This document shows positions 11,851-25,009 of a stretch of DNA of 64,000 nt, one piece after another. Below the pieces are notes generated by a model. It saw only the letters and a program-made list of their open reading frames with translations. It was not told the DNA's origin and ran no database searches. Position 1 is the first letter of the stretch. The number at the start of each line of letters is the position of its first letter. Made by a program: the position numbers and the translations under genes. This DNA comes from Porogramme epimiltina (lineage: Eukaryota > Basidiomycota > Agaricomycetes > Polyporales > Polyporaceae), in assembly GCA_900155495.1 (NCBI GenBank), contig FTLJ01000046.1, positions 64,385 through 128,384 of the forward strand. Reading direction: 5' to 3'.

Positions 11851-14159
11851 TCAGAACGTGATCTTGGTCGGCTTCGCCGGTGTCGGGATGTCGTCGCGGA
11901 AGAACGCGCCGTACGCGCTGTGCGTCTTCTTCTTCACCGTCATCGGGAACTTCTTCAGCCCCTCCGCCGCAAACCCGCTCTCCCTCAGCACCCGCGCCAG
12001 CTCTCCCGCCAGCGCGCGCTCGTGCTTCTCGCCGGTGAAAAACGTGATCGACTTGCCGCTCTTCCCGCCTCGGCCTGCAGGACGCGCACGCAAACACGCG
12101 CGCGCACGAATAAGCGCAAATAAAGGGGGACGCGTCAGCACAGACGCCCGCAGATCACAAATGTTATGACGCACCCGTCCGCCCGATCCGGTGGATGTAG
12201 TCCTCGATCGTGAGCGGGAACGTGTAGTTGATGACCGCCCCTACGTTCGGGATGTCCAGCCCCCGTGCCGCGACGTCCGTCGCGACGAGAAGGCCCGTCG
12301 TCCCGCTCTTGAAGTTCTGCAGCGCGTCGAGCCGCGCCGACTGCGACATGTCCCCGTGCAGGCCCCCTACAGAGAAGCCCTTGCTCCGGAGCATGCTCTC
12401 CACCCGCTCAGCTTCCTTCTTGTACAACGCGAACACGAGGATCCGGGAGTCCTCGGACGTGCCCTGGCTCTTCTTTGGCTTTAGAGTTCGCAGATGGCCG
12501 AGGAGCCGAGAGCTGAAAAAAAATGAGCGTTCCTGACGCACCGAGACGAAACGGCACTTACTCCTTCTCCCGGGGCTCGTCGAAGACCTCCACAACTGGG
12601 AGCGTCTCGTCAGCACGTTGGTTCATGTATCACAATGCCCTGCACCCGTACCTTGCTCTACCCTGCTGTTCGCAGTCAGATCGTCGCTCCCCACGGTCAC
12701 CCTAACCGGATCCCGCTGGAATGTGGCCGCAAGCCTGCGCACCGCGTCCGGCCACGTCGCGCTAACTGTTATCCGCTCAGCAAGATAGCCGGAACTGCGA
12801 TGCACCCGGCGACGACGTACACATGAGCGTCTGCCTCTCCGCGCCCTGCAGCGTGTGCCCAATAATCCGGCGGATGTCGTTCTCGAACCCCTTGTCGAGC
12901 ATCCGGTCCGCCTCGTCCAGCACGAGGTACGATACGCGGCTCAGGTCGCACGCGCCGTCGTTCACCAGGTCCAGGATGCGCCCGGGCGTGCCGACGACGA
13001 TGCGCGCGCCCTTGAGCGCCTTGATCTGCGCGCCCTTGTCGACGCCCCCGAAGACGGCGACGCTCGCGATCCCGAGCGGCTCGCCGAGCTTCTCGAGCGT
13101 CTCGTGCGTCTGCAGCGCGAGCTCGCGCGTCGGCGCGACGACGAGCACGGACACGCTCGTCGTCCCCTTGCCCTTGGACTTCTTGTCTTTCGGGACCGGG
13201 GATGCGACGAGGCGGGCGAGGGCGGGGAGCCCGAAGGCGAGCGTCTTCCCGCTGTGGGTGTAAATGCGCTCGTTGAATGCGGGTGTGAGATGGAGGACAG
13301 GGGGAGACACACCTTCCGGTCTCGGCAATGCCGACTACATCCCGCCCAGCGAGTGAGGGAGGCCACGAGCAGGCCTGGATGGGGGTGGGCTCTTTGAAGC
13401 CGTCGAAGGCGGAACGCAGCTCAGAGGGGACGTCAAGCTGGTCGAAGGAGAGGATGGGCTCGACGGATGGGCAGCCGTCGGGTATGTGGAGGGTGATCTC
13501 GTTCTTCTTGAGGAAGGCCTCGACCTCGGAAGAAGAGGGAGCCGAGCGGGAGGACGATGGTGTCGCGGAAGAGGAAGCAGCAGGAGTGTCGGGCTCGGCG
13601 ACCTTGCTCTTCTTGTCCTTTTTGTGCTTCTTCTCTTTCTTCTCCTTGGGTGGGTCCTGGTCCTCCTCTACTGCCTCCTCAACCTGCGCGACCGCCTCGT
13701 CCTTGGCCTCCTTTTTGCGCTTTTTCTTGTCCTTCTTGGAGGAGCCCTCAGGCACGCTCTCTCCCTCCTCCTCGCGCTTGCGCTTCTTTTTCGACTTCTT
13801 CTCGGAGGAAGACTCTTCTGCAATGATCATTAGATAGCGCCATGGAGGCAGAAAGTCATCACGCACCAGGAGTGTCCACAACCATTGCGTCCTCCACCTC
13901 GCCCTCCGTCTCGGTTGCAGCAGCAAGCTTTTTCTCTTTCTTGTCCTTCTTGTGCTTTTTCTCCTTCTTCTCCTTCTTCCCCTCATCTCCTATAAGCGCA
14001 TATAAGCATTATAACAGAATGGGGCAAGCCGTGGACATACACACCGCCTACGCCAGCTGCATCCGGCTCCGCATGCTTATCCTTTTTGCTCTTCTTCGAT
14101 TTCTTCTCTTTTTGAGGCAGGTCGTGTGCTGACACAGCGAAGGGTAGTTCCACAGTCAT
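11851..14159 (-). CDS. DBP3: ATP-dependent DEAD-box RNA helicase Dbp3
   Basis: The deduced protein is about 645 residues. A Lys/Glu-rich N-terminus (repeated KKxKKxKK blocks, about 14130-13590) precedes a complete DEAD-box core. The core shows the Q motif PTPIQACSW, motif I AETGSGKT (split by an intron near 13310), PTREL, TPGR and the DEAD box in VLDEADRML. It continues with motif III SAT (restored across an intron near 12770), [13 protein letters not shown] and HRIGRTGR. The C-terminus, [13 protein letters not shown] then TKITF, is typical of Dbp3, the nucleolar helicase acting in 27S pre-rRNA (ITS1/A3) processing in yeast. Start MTVELPF at 14159; stop TGA at 11853-11851. About eight exons join in phase and no motif is damaged. 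It is divergently oriented to the downstream TRANK1-like gene. A decayed partial copy lies at 24185-24985. Confidence 0.93.
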
Positions 14160-15168
14160 GTCTGGGGTAAGGAGGGGTGTCGCGAGTCGGAGGTGAGTGG
14201 TAGGCGGCACGAAACGCTTTGCCCGCACAAACAGTGCAAACGCCGGGACTCGATCTCACGCAGCGCTCAAGTTTTCGAGCGGATCGACGATTTGGATCTG
14301 AGCGTGCCACGTGCTATGACGGCAATTGCCGCCGCGCCGTCCAGCCTCGATCCCCAACGGCAGAGTCTAGCTTTTGAACAGAGTTCGAGCTGGAGGAGGA
14401 AAGCGGGTACAACTTCTTGTCTGTCCCGCGTACTCAGCATGGGATTCGCCTTTCCTTCCACATCGCCTGTCCTGCAAAGAGGCACGCGACTGATGATGGG
14501 CAACCGCGTCGTTGTCAAAGATGCCGCCGAATGCGGCAGCTAATGTGAGTTCTTCCAGCTCAATGCACAGTAACATCTTTTCATTATCCCTGAAAACAGA
14601 CCTCTTCAGAAATGATATTATCCTTTAGAGGATCTGGACTCGCCTACTGGGCGTGACTCATCGGACTTCTCTCCCACACCATTCACCATCGGGGCGCTGT
14701 CGCTTGGGGGCTACCGCAGCACACGAGCTTATTCAGGACAACCCCGTGTTCTTTCCGACATGAGGTCGGTCATGCATGAGTACGCTCCACACGAGTAGAG
14801 GGCATGTCAGTGTGCTGACCCCTTCCCTCAACAGGACGAAGTCGTTCTTTCACGGTGCAAGCAAGAGTGTTGTGGTGATCATGAAGCGACGCACAAACAG
14901 CAGACCACATTGTGTGTTAGTGTAAGGGTCCTGTCCCCCGTAGAACGGGGCGCACGGATGTAAAAGAGTATCAAAGACGGTGGGCGCGAACCTTATGCCT
15001 CGAGCACCTGTCTTCCTTGACCCAAGGTTCAATAAATGCGCGCACACCCCAGGTACGCGTGTTTCTATCTTCTGTCCATCGCTCACATCCTCACCACCAC
15101 CACCACCACCACCACCACTCGACATCCCCACAGTACCCTATCTCCCCTTGCAATCCACTCGGCACTCC
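14160..15168. promoter_or_regulatory. Divergent promoter region between DBP3 and TRANK copy A
   Basis: About 1 kb separates two divergent starts. The DBP3-proximal part (about 14230-14345) is conserved in the second, decayed unit at about 24840-24985, including the shared string CGGCAATTGCCGCC. This supports an ancient duplication of the whole divergent unit. The TRANK-proximal end has a CAC microsatellite and CT-rich leader. I see no gene here. Confidence 0.5.
15092..15119. repeat. CAC trinucleotide microsatellite upstream of TRANK copy A
   Basis: Nine CAC units in a row sit about 50 bases before the proposed ATG at 15169, within the likely 5' UTR or core promoter. The array is simple-sequence and probably length-polymorphic. 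If a start further upstream were used it would be read as a homopolymeric tract, so it argues for the ATG at 15169. Confidence 0.9.
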
Positions 15169-18100
15169 ATGTCGAAGAATCTTCGAATCAAGACTTCACC
15201 TACCCAGACCCAGCCGCGCTTGGCAGGGCAACAAGTCGTCGACGCGTTCGACCATATCCACCTTGTGGATGATACGGCGGTGGAAAACGCGGTACTATCT
15301 CTCGACATTCATATCGGAAACCAGGCTACAGACAAGTTCGAACTCGTGAGCAAAATCGAAGCGATACCTCGTCTACTTGAGTTCTTGCTTTCAGGTGCGC
15401 AACCGTGCTCCGTCACAGCTTCGCGTACTAGCATACTGACGTGATGCTATAGCTGTGAATGATTACAGCTTCGTTGTCATCCAAGACTCCCTCCTTCAAG
15501 TATTTCCTACTACGCCCTCACAATGCGACTCGTCCCTTGCCTTCCAGCTCTTGAATCGTTTCTCCCTCGCGTTTATTTTCGTTCCCTACGGCGACGTTCC
15601 CGCAGAATTCACCCAATACAAACGCTCCATCGAGAAGGCGGCATCCCTTCTCAAAGCCCTCGCTTCCTCAGCCTTCTCCGATGAGGCTGTCGAAGACGAC
15701 GAGAGCGTAAGCCCATCGTCTCCTACAGTACGCCGGGCCCAACGCAAGTGGCAACAGTCACGCCGCGCGAGTCGGGCATCGACGCGTTCCTCGCACTCCC
15801 CCGTTGTCGAAAAGACGCCCTTCTCTGACTACGGAGTGAGTATCCCCTCGTCCGGGGTGGAAGCGACAGAGCTTTCTTCGAAGGTGCTTGCAGAACAGAA
15901 GGAAATTCTGAAAGTGCGTCGGATCATGATTGATCGTCATGTGTGCCCTTTCGTCTTACGTTTGTGCATAGTTCTACCTAGACAAGTTCAGGGAGGAACG
16001 CTATGCGGCAGCGTTCCGAGCTGCATACCTCCCCGTCCCAGAGGCACACGCCGCTACATACCATCATCAAGCAGAACCCACTACTGAAACCCAGTCCGCC
16101 GAACCTGACAAGGAGCCTGTGACGCCGGCGGCCTACCCCCTCGTGCAACCGATGAAGGCGGCGCTGTATTTCGATAGTGCGGACGGGTTCGGCGCGTGGC
16201 GCATCCTGATCTCAACGCGGGCGGATCGGGATCTACGCCGCGCCCGCAACGAAGACGCCAAGCGCTTCACAATCTTCGTCAAAAAGATCAAGTGAGTCGC
16301 GCCGCTGAGGTTCTAGTGCGGGTTTTATGCGAGGCGCTCATTTATGTTTTGTCTAGGGAGCTATCCAATGGGCATTTCACGGAAGATAACCACAAGCAAC
16401 TATCTGGGGTGGGGCTGGCCGTCCCAGTATACGAAGCAAAGATGACGAGAGACACTCGTCTAGTGGTGTGTGTTACTGTTCTCATTCGAGCTCTAGCCTT
16501 ACAACGTTTATCAGTATCACATACATTGCGCTCCGGACTTCGAGTCGAATGTATGTATTATCTGAGTTACATTTATACTCGTATCTCATGGCTCCCCATT
16601 CTCCCAGTGCGAACGTCAAGGTTTGAGCTCTACGGCATTTGCTTTGTTTACATTGTCCTGATTTCCCCAATAGTGATACGTATCTTCGGGATCTATACTC
16701 ACCGCCAGATCGACGGTAGATTCTGGGACGCTATGAGCAGATATTTGAACTACCAGGGGTCTGAGTATCGACGACGGTGAGTGTTCATATTCTCCAGAAT
16801 CGACACACAGTTCACCGACGAGTATTCCAGATGCGTCGCACGCCAATGGTTGACAAACAAGCGAGGTGACCACGTTGCGACTCCGAAAGAGTTCCCTGAG
16901 AATTACGCTCAAGAGGAAGTCGTTGAGACACCGGTCGTTCAGGAATTCAGTGTCGACGAGATGAAACAGGTGAGTTAGCTGCGTTTGCATACGATTCACA
17001 TCCATTGCTTACCTGTCCTCTCGAACCATAGTTGCATACGCTCTTAAGGCACGTATGCAATAGCTGTCGTTAGCTTAGGTCCTTACAACTTGGTGGAGCA
17101 CAGCCTGGAGAAATTCGTCACGTTTTCACAAGCTCTTTTGAACAGTAAGCTTCTCCATATCAGCGTGGCATGTGTGCGAAATGTATTGACTTGGTCCATC
17201 CTAAAGGTATCGGCGCTGATCAGGAGGTGGCTCATGTTTTCAATGTCTCGTATGTGACGCTTGGTTTACTCAGGAGTCACGAAGTTAATAAGTCGTTGTC
17301 AGGCTTGCCGAGAAGCGGATAATTGAACATTCATCCTCCTGCTTTGTACAAGGTCAGTGTACCTCCACTCATATTCATAAGTTTGAAATTGAAGCCGTGT
17401 GTCGGTCATCAGGGCGGAGCGGCACTGGGTACGTGACGTCACCGCCGTCGATACGTAATATTCTTATTCTCACTTGGCCCAACAGGAAGACAACCACGAT
17501 GCTCTTCAAAATGCTCGGCATACAACGCACTTGGGAGACATTCAAGGATGTCATGCCAAAGCCCCGCCAGATTTTTGTCACACAGTCCCGTGTCCTCGCC
17601 GAAAGAGTCGAGGAGTACTTCCAGAAGCTCCAAAGATCGCTGTCCGCCGCCCAGCTGTCCCCAAAGCAACTCCGAGAGAGTAAACCACATCCCGATACCC
17701 CGGCTCGCAAGGTGATGTTGAACGCGGACGAGGAGATGTATTGGCGAAGAGATCTGCCCCAAAGATTCGGAGTGCTGGAAGAGGAGCACTTTCCACTCTT
17801 CGTTTCGTTTGATCATGTAAGTCCTTTGCTTCTTCCTCGTCTTGGCGTGTATCGCTTACAGTGACGTAAAGCTCTTCCGCCTGCTGGAGAACGAGTTTCG
17901 GCACACCCTTGATGAAGCTGACAAGGAGGCATCTATCTCTACGCTCATGAAAGATCTCCTACACAAGCCTTTGAGAAACACACCCACCAGAGCAATCGGG
18001 GTTGTGAGCTCCTCTGGACGCGAATCCATCCTTGATTTTGACAGATTCTGCAAAATATATTGGGCACACTTTCCTAGTGAACTCGTCAAAGGCCTTAGTA

Positions 18101-21100
18101 TGTAATTGCTTTGTTAGGTGTTTGATCTATCTAATTCGTCGATATTGAGATCCCGATCTCGTATTCAGCGAGTTTATGGGTGAGTATCCTTCAACGTCAT
18201 TTGAGCCGTCGAATTGATTCACCGGCGACATTATAGGTGTAATCAAGGGGTCTGAAGAAGCGATCAAGCAACAAGATGGGTTCCTTGATAGGGAGAGCTA
18301 TGTAGTCAACTATACGCGCACGGGGACTTCTGAGGGACTGCGCGGTGCTATCTACGACTTATTTGAGGTATACTGTAAGCGGAAGAAGACGGCCGGTCAC
18401 AGAGATGTTGCGGATAGGTGACTAGCCCATTTTCTGACTCGAAGAGCTCGTCCTAATGACGGATATGTCTAGAACTCGAGTTCTCACACGGTGTCTTGAC
18501 TTTGTCGGAATACCTGGACGTTTGCTCGATTTCCTGTTCGTGCGCATCTCTATGTATACACGCTCATGCTAACGTGCTACACTTATAGATACGTCGACGA
18601 AGCACAAGATAACCTTCTCATAGACGCGCTAGGTACCTCAGTCTCCTGATGCAATCTTCAGTTTCTTCGACAATCGGACTTATTTGGGGTGCAGTGCTCC
18701 GCAAGTTGTGTCCTAATCCTCACGGGATGTTTTGGGCTGGTGACACAGCACAGACGATCTCAGTGGGGAGTGCGTTCAGGTTCAATGACCTCACGGCTTT
18801 ACTTTATCGTAAAGATCAAGTGAGTGGCATCCACGTCATTACCTCGTTATCATACTAAATTGGGTCTGCAAGGAATCTGCGTCTCTTGGCTCGATCAGAG
18901 CGCGTCCGGAGATGTTCAACCTTACCACCAACTATCGCTCACATTCCGCGATCATAAACTGTGCACACTCAATCATCGATCTGATCACGGCATACTGGCC
19001 AGAAAGTATCGACGCACTCCCGCGAGAGAAGGGCACGACGAACGGTCCGATGCCAATATTCTTCGGTGACGAGAACTCGGCCGAATTCGACCATTCGTTT
19101 TTCAACGACCCGTGAGTGACACCAGTTCACGGCGCCGTGGGTAAGGTGTGCGACTAACGTGCCATCTCAGGGAGAGTGGTGACCAGATTGAGTTCGGAGC
19201 CCATCAATGTAGCTGCCTCTTGATCAGCGTATTATTGAACCAAATGCTAACTAATTACTAGGCATTCTGGTTCGCGACGATGCTGCACGAGAACGGTTGC
19301 GCAACGAGTGTGGGAGTGTGGGCCATATCTTGTACGTTCGTTTACCTATACGTTTCGTGTAGACGCTAACCGGGCACCAACATAGCACACTTTATGAAAG
19401 CAAAGGGCTAGAATTTGATGACGTATGAACTCCTGCGTTTTTCTCAAAAGACTCACATTCTGACACGTACTCTAGGTCCTGTTGTACAACTTCTTCGCAG
19501 ACTCTTCCATGACGTATTCGCAGTGGCGTGTAGTGTTGAATAGTATCCCTCGCCATAAGGCGCCCATATTTGATGAAGTCCGCCACAGTGGAATCTGTAG
19601 AGAGGTGTGCATAGACGAATTTCGGAGGCGCAGTCCCATCTGATGACCTCATTCATTCGTTTAGCTCAAATGCCTCTATGTCGCGATCACTAGAGCACGG
19701 ATGAATCTTTGGATTGCAGACTTCTCGAAGAAGGCGGAGCCGATGCGGGTGAGCTACTATTATCACCAGTGAAAGGTGACGTGACTAAGCTACATTCAAG
19801 CTTCTCTGGGAAGAGGGAGATCTGGTCAGCACCCATCCTCCCGGTACAGCTTTGCCTAGGCTGGCTGTATCGTCAAGTAAGGCCGAGTGGGCAGAGGCCG
19901 GCCATTCTCTATTCGCCAAGGGGCGATATGAGGAAGCAATGCTCGACTTCCAAAGGGCAGGGCTTCGACAAGAGAAGCGGGTGGCGTACGCTTTTCTCCT
20001 CCGCGAGCGCGCGGATGCGTTGCCCCTTGACCATCGCGGGGGTGCCGCCGGGAACGCCGTTCGCAGCGAGGCCTTCATCAAAGCTGCGGACGCCTTTTCG
20101 GCGTCTGTACCTGGAGCTCTTAGGGAAGAGAAACGATCGTATCATCGCAATGCGGGAGAATGCTATGAACGCGGCGGCGATAACAAGAGGGCTGCCGAAT
20201 CCTACCTGGACGCGGAGCAGTACGATCTATCTGCGAAGCTTTTCAGAAAGGCTGGCTTATTCGACGAGGCGCTGGACGTCGTCAAGAATCACGAGGATAA
20301 GATGAACGAGTCTGTCGTTCGCAGTATCGTCGAAGTCTCCAAGATTCAGTTCTTGCGACAGAATAAGATCGGGTGAGTTGTTTCGTCACCAATCGAGAAC
20401 ACACGAACTCATAACGCACGGTCTCACCGGCAGGAAAGCACAGTCACTCTTCAAGGACAGCGATGAGGCGCTCGAATTCATGGAGGAACATGGATTCGAA
20501 GCACCGCGTGCCTCTCTTCTTGAGAAAGAGGGTCGTCTTTCGGACGCGGCCGAGTCCCGCTTAGCAGAAGGCGACGTCTTCGAAGCTATTCGTCTTTTCC
20601 TCCGCGACCAACAACGTAGCGGATCCGTCTCGAGGGCTGTCGAGTGTCTCCTGCAGTATCTCTGGCGTCACATCTCCTACGGCGTCGCCGGCAGTGGCGT
20701 CGCGGGAATCTTCAGAGAATCCACAACGGCAGAGTCGGTTTTCGACTTCATAGAGAAGCTGGGCAAGCTTTGCACGAATGACGATGACCGTGATGAGGTA
20801 TGTTAAATTACACGAGCACTCTTTACTTAGCTGATCGACACCTCATAGATGGCTATGTTCTCAGCAATACTACGCCGTCAACATCTTTCCCTCGTCGAAA
20901 TCGGGATGAGACTTTCCCGAAGTCAAAACCCTCGCCCCCGGCATGCTGCAGTTGTCCTATGTCTTGACATCTTCTTCTCAGAGCCCTTTGATCTCCAATC
21001 GGAGTCCCCATCCCACACAGCCGCCGTGTTTGAGAAGTTCCTCCTATACGCTCGATCCCTCCAGCGTCTCTCCTGCCTCTGTGATCCTTGCAGCGCTCTG

Positions 21101-23739
21101 GAGATGGGAAAGTTGTTCGCATTCGGAGCGTCAAAGGACGAGCGCATTTCACTATCCTCTACATCCTACCTTGTATCTCAATTCCGAAACGACCTCCTTT
21201 CAAGTGCGAGCGACTCCCCGGACACCTGGAGTATCCCTAGATGGGAGCTGGAGACTGTCATCAAGAATGTCTTACGCAAGCGCCTCTCGGAGAAGGTCGG
21301 TGAAGAGAACGAAATGTGCCACAATCTTCAAGGACTCCGCCCGTGCCTTCTGTCCACCATATACCACCGTTGCCCAAAACAACGTTGCTCCGACTACCAC
21401 GTGGATGTTATGGGTGACGTCACCAAGACATACAACACCTTCGTCCGCATCCACATGCTTCAGATCATGATTTTCCACACTCTGTACGCAACGGATCTTC
21501 CATTTGAACGGCTTGAAAGTCAACAAAGGTAATATTTCGATGCCCAAGCACAATCTCGTATCTCATACAAACCTCAGAGCATGGCTTCGACGTCTATACG
21601 AAGCTTTGTACCCTCAACATTTCCGGCTAGGCTCTATTCATGCGCTGTCCCCCGACTTGCTCCCTGAGCTCTCACAGGGCCGCCTCATCATAGCCGTTTG
21701 GGTCCGCGATTTTCTCAATAGATCGCTCCCACACGACAAGCCGATGTTTGCATTCCTCACCAACCTCATGCGAGCGACCAGCCTTGCCATGGTGTTCGAT
21801 CACAAGGCTGCTTCCACTGGACTGCAAACCATTCCGTCATACCACGTTCCTCCCTATAACCGACCATACCATCTTGTCCGACAAGGTGTATACGTCGTCC
21901 ACGATCTCATTTCCTCTGTGCAATGCAACGATGTGAACTCGCTGAACAGAGGGGTTCTTGTCTTGAAGTACGCGTCTGACTCTTATGTTATTCCTGTTTC
22001 TAACAAACATTACTCCGACTAGTCACATCCTCAGCAAGCGCGTTTCGATCGACATCGGCGTGCTTTGCGACTTCATGGACTACCTGTGTGGCGCCATGGT
22101 AGTCGCGAAGAGACTGCAGTCCAGGGGGAACCTCCACGACATCACCATGCCCAAAAGTTGGATCATTCGCCTGGTACAGGACGTCGAGAAGATCGCGCAC
22201 AAAGACACTGAGCTCGCTGTGGAGTACGAAAGGCATATCGGTGACTTGCTTGAGCAAGTATACAGTGGCGCGGACGCAGGTACGTCTTCGAAACAGCGGA
22301 TGGGGGACCCACGTGGTTGACACGTGCTTCGTATCCGTCAGGCTACCTCCTATCCGGGAGGGGTAGGGGGAATCTAAGCGAAGAGGGGTTCAACATTACC
22401 AGGAACATCTACTTCTCCCGAATGTATGCTATATATTCCGGCATCATGATTGATTTGCTTTCATATTAACCTCGTTCCCGTCTTTTGTAGTTGTCGAAAT
22501 CTCTGTCTATGTACGTCGCCTTGATTTCACTACGCCACGCCATTTCGTTCAACTAATTTCTACCGCGACAGGGGGCTACAACCGGCGGTCACAGAAATTG
22601 AGGGAGGACATCAGACGCGCAATCTGCTCAATCGTCAAGCCCGGAAGACAAATCACTAGTAGCCTGGTCACTGAGTAAGTTGGGAATGTTCTGTGAAGTC
22701 GACCGTCCTCGAAACTGACCGCGAATCAAGGTATACTGGGGCATCTGATTGGAAAGGTCTCGCGCGGGCCGTTAGGAACTCTACCTCCAGGTCCTCGCTC
22801 GACGAAATGATCCAACTCTACCACCGATCGGCTCCCCCTGACAGCCATACGCCACGAAACGTGAGGCGTGTGACGTTCAGTCAGAGCCAAGAAATCCTTA
22901 CCCTCCTCCATGCGTCTCAATACCTTTCGTCTCTCCGGGATGAAACCGTCGACACTGCTGATATTCGACGATGGACTCTGGAGGGTGTCGATGACGACGC
23001 GCTCGGAGATGAGGCGGACGATGTCGACGACCGGGGGGTGGACGTGCAAGGCCTCACCAAGAAGATCGACGCCGAGCAGCCTGATATCTCCTCGGCCTTC
23101 ACTGCGGCACAACTCGAGAGCGCAGCATTGATCGCGGCCGCCTTTAGAAGGTACCTCCGGCGGAAGCTAGGTCCGAAGGACGTTATGCAAGAGACACAAC
23201 GGCGCTTCTACGCTAATTTCCGCGCGAACTATGACCCCCTCAAATGGGGTGGCAGCAAGTACCGCTTCGTTTACCTTGGAGTTGGCTCAGTCCTCGCTGT
23301 CGCCATCGAGTGTGTGTGGAAGCATCTGGGTATGGCGCAGGAGGCCGCGAAGATGAGGCTGCGCACCGTTGAGCACGAAGATTTGGAAGTGGCAGAGGAG
23401 CTCCTGGGTAGAATGTCGTAAGTGACTCCCGTTGCGCTTAGCATTCCTGTCTCTAATGATCCGAGCACCCGATGAAATATCCAACACTCCAGCCGCCTCT
23501 TCGACCGCTCCTGCCAACTGCGCATAGCGCTCTCAGCCACTGGGCCCACCCACACATCTGGGGACATCCAGACGCTTGTCGGGCACGTTCGTGCAATCAA
23601 GTTGCTCATAGACGAGATTATGGACCATGGTGGAACTGGAGATTGGGAAAAGCTCTCTTTCTCCGTCCCTTCCTCCCACGCCTCTACCGTCTTGAAGGGG
23701 ATCCGGAGAGATGTAGAATACGTCCTCGAGGTACTGTAG
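15169..23739 (+). CDS. TRANK1-like SF1 (UvrD/Rep-type) helicase, copy A
   Basis: A 36-exon model from MSKNLRIK at 15169 to TAG at 23737-23739 keeps phase at every junction and gives 2,193 residues. The N-terminal about 500 residues are family-specific (ELSNGHFTEDNHKQL, VIRIFGIYTH). The helicase core then has P-loop GRSGTGKTTT (residues about 523-532), Walker B YVDEAQDN (about 806), GDTAQTIS, NYRSH, YESKGLEFDD and VAITRAR (about 1037), which are SF1 motifs I, II, III, IV, V and VI. After the core come TPR-like helical repeats (AEAGHSLFAKGRYEEAMLDF and similar, residues about 1075-1250). A Cys/His segment (CLLSTIYHRC, CSDYH) and an IQ-like helix AAFRRYLRRK near residue 2000 follow. This matches TRANK1-type UvrD-fold proteins, whose substrate in fungi is not known to me. 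The exon 9/10 junction (17052/17099) is the least certain. Copy B is its tandem paralog. Confidence 0.88.
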
Positions 23740-24184
23740 CTATTGTACAACCTTGCGGATTAATGAGACCAATGAACTCAGAGGACATGACCGAAACAAC
23801 ATTTGTGCTATCTGTTTTGCAATGATTACTTTACATCTGGCTTCACGTTTCAGGGCGAATATGCTCTGCGACGATCGATTCATTACAGACGTTCGGCTAG
23901 GGCCCGGTGAGATCTAGGTCCTGACGCGATGCGAGGGAAGCTGACGGGTGGCTATGCTTGCTCTGCCCGCGAAGAGTGGAACCGTGGAGTCTATTCTGCG
24001 AGTAGCATATATGTCGGGTTGGTAGGTACAAGGTCTGGAAATACAAAGGCCCGAGTGAAAGTAGAAAGGAAATGAGGTGCAGAACAAGACAAATAGGTAG
24101 CATGGGAGGCGGGAGTGATGTGAACAGGCGAGGACCATGACAGGAGACTAGCAGAGAACATCAGCATAGAGAGATCAAAGGATA
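23740..24184. other. Spacer downstream of TRANK copy A
   Basis: About 445 bases with no recognisable gene. It holds the 3' flank of copy A and leads into the decayed DBP3 fragment. Open frames are short on both strands. Confidence 0.4.
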
Positions 24185-24985
24185 CAGCCGGGCGCGTCGC
24201 TGCTGAGTGCCTTAGCCTGCAGCTGCAGGCCCTTCAAGCTTGTCAGTGCCACCAGAGACAGCGACATTCGGGACACCGAGCGGCCACCGAGCCTCTCAAG
24301 CCTCTCTACAGCGCGAGCTCGTAAGTCGGCGCAACGACGATTACGGATACGACCGTCGTCTCATTGCCCTTCGCCTTCTTGTCTTTCGGTAGCGGGGAGG
24401 CTAAGGGCAAGGATCTTCCTGTCGTGGGTGTGTATGTGCTGGTTGAGGGCGGGTGTGGATTAGAGAACAGGAGAACACGTACCTTCTGGTATCTGCGATG
24501 CCGATTACGTCTCCTCCGCGAGAGATAGCGGCTATGAGTAGGCCTGGATGAGGGTGGGCTCCTTGAAGCCGTCGATGACGGGACCGGGTTCGAGAGGGAC
24601 GTCGAGCTGGTCGAAGGGGGTCGAGCTGGAAGGGGGGGTAGGCACGATAGGCGGGCAGCCGCATGGTATGGTCAATGGTCACCCTCTACATAGTATGTAG
24701 AGGGTGACCCCTTTCTCCTTGAGAAAAGCTATGATTTCGGAAGACGGGAGGGATGTTGGTCTGTCATAGCAGAAGGAGGTAGGGGTGTTGTGGGCGGGTC
24801 GAAGTGAAGGAGAGAAACAAGGCCTGCGAGCCTCGACTGCCTGGCACCGTGTGCACTGTGCACGGCGGCGCACGCCGTGCATCGATACTCGAGAGGATTC
24901 GACTCCCCTAGCGCTAAGCTTTGACGACCCGCGATCTAGATCTAAGATCCTCACGTGGAATCACGGCAATTGCCGCCCGGCCTTC
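24185..24985 (-). pseudogene. Decayed partial duplicate of DBP3 and its 5' flank
   Basis: Base-by-base resemblance to the intact DBP3 gene is visible in order. Positions 24255-24320 match 13055-13130 (LGEPLG to PTRELAL). Positions 24345-24470 match 13160-13290 ([14 protein letters not shown] and the intron). Positions 24480-24560 match 13310-13375, with GIADT where the intact gene has GIAET. Positions 24640-24760 match 13450-13535, and 24840-24985 match the 5' flank at about 14230-14350. No continuous frame remains, the C-terminal helicase lobe (after about motif Ib) is absent, and much of the Lys-rich N-terminus is gone. A palindromic insertion disrupts the region corresponding to LHIPDG. 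Its orientation and place before TRANK copy B reproduce the DBP3(-)/TRANK(+) arrangement, so it marks a tandem segmental duplication. Confidence 0.85.
24677..24709. repeat. Perfect 16-bp inverted repeat in the DBP3 pseudogene
   Basis: Arms GGTCACCCTCTACATA (24677-24692) and TATGTAGAGGGTGACC (24694-24709) are exact reverse complements around one G. The right arm is the ancestral DBP3 sequence (compare about 13483-13500, TATGTGGAGGGTGAT). The left arm is an extra inverted copy absent from the parent gene. Confidence 0.93.
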
Positions 24986-25009
24986 GGGTAGTTCTGATTC
25001 TCGGAAGTA

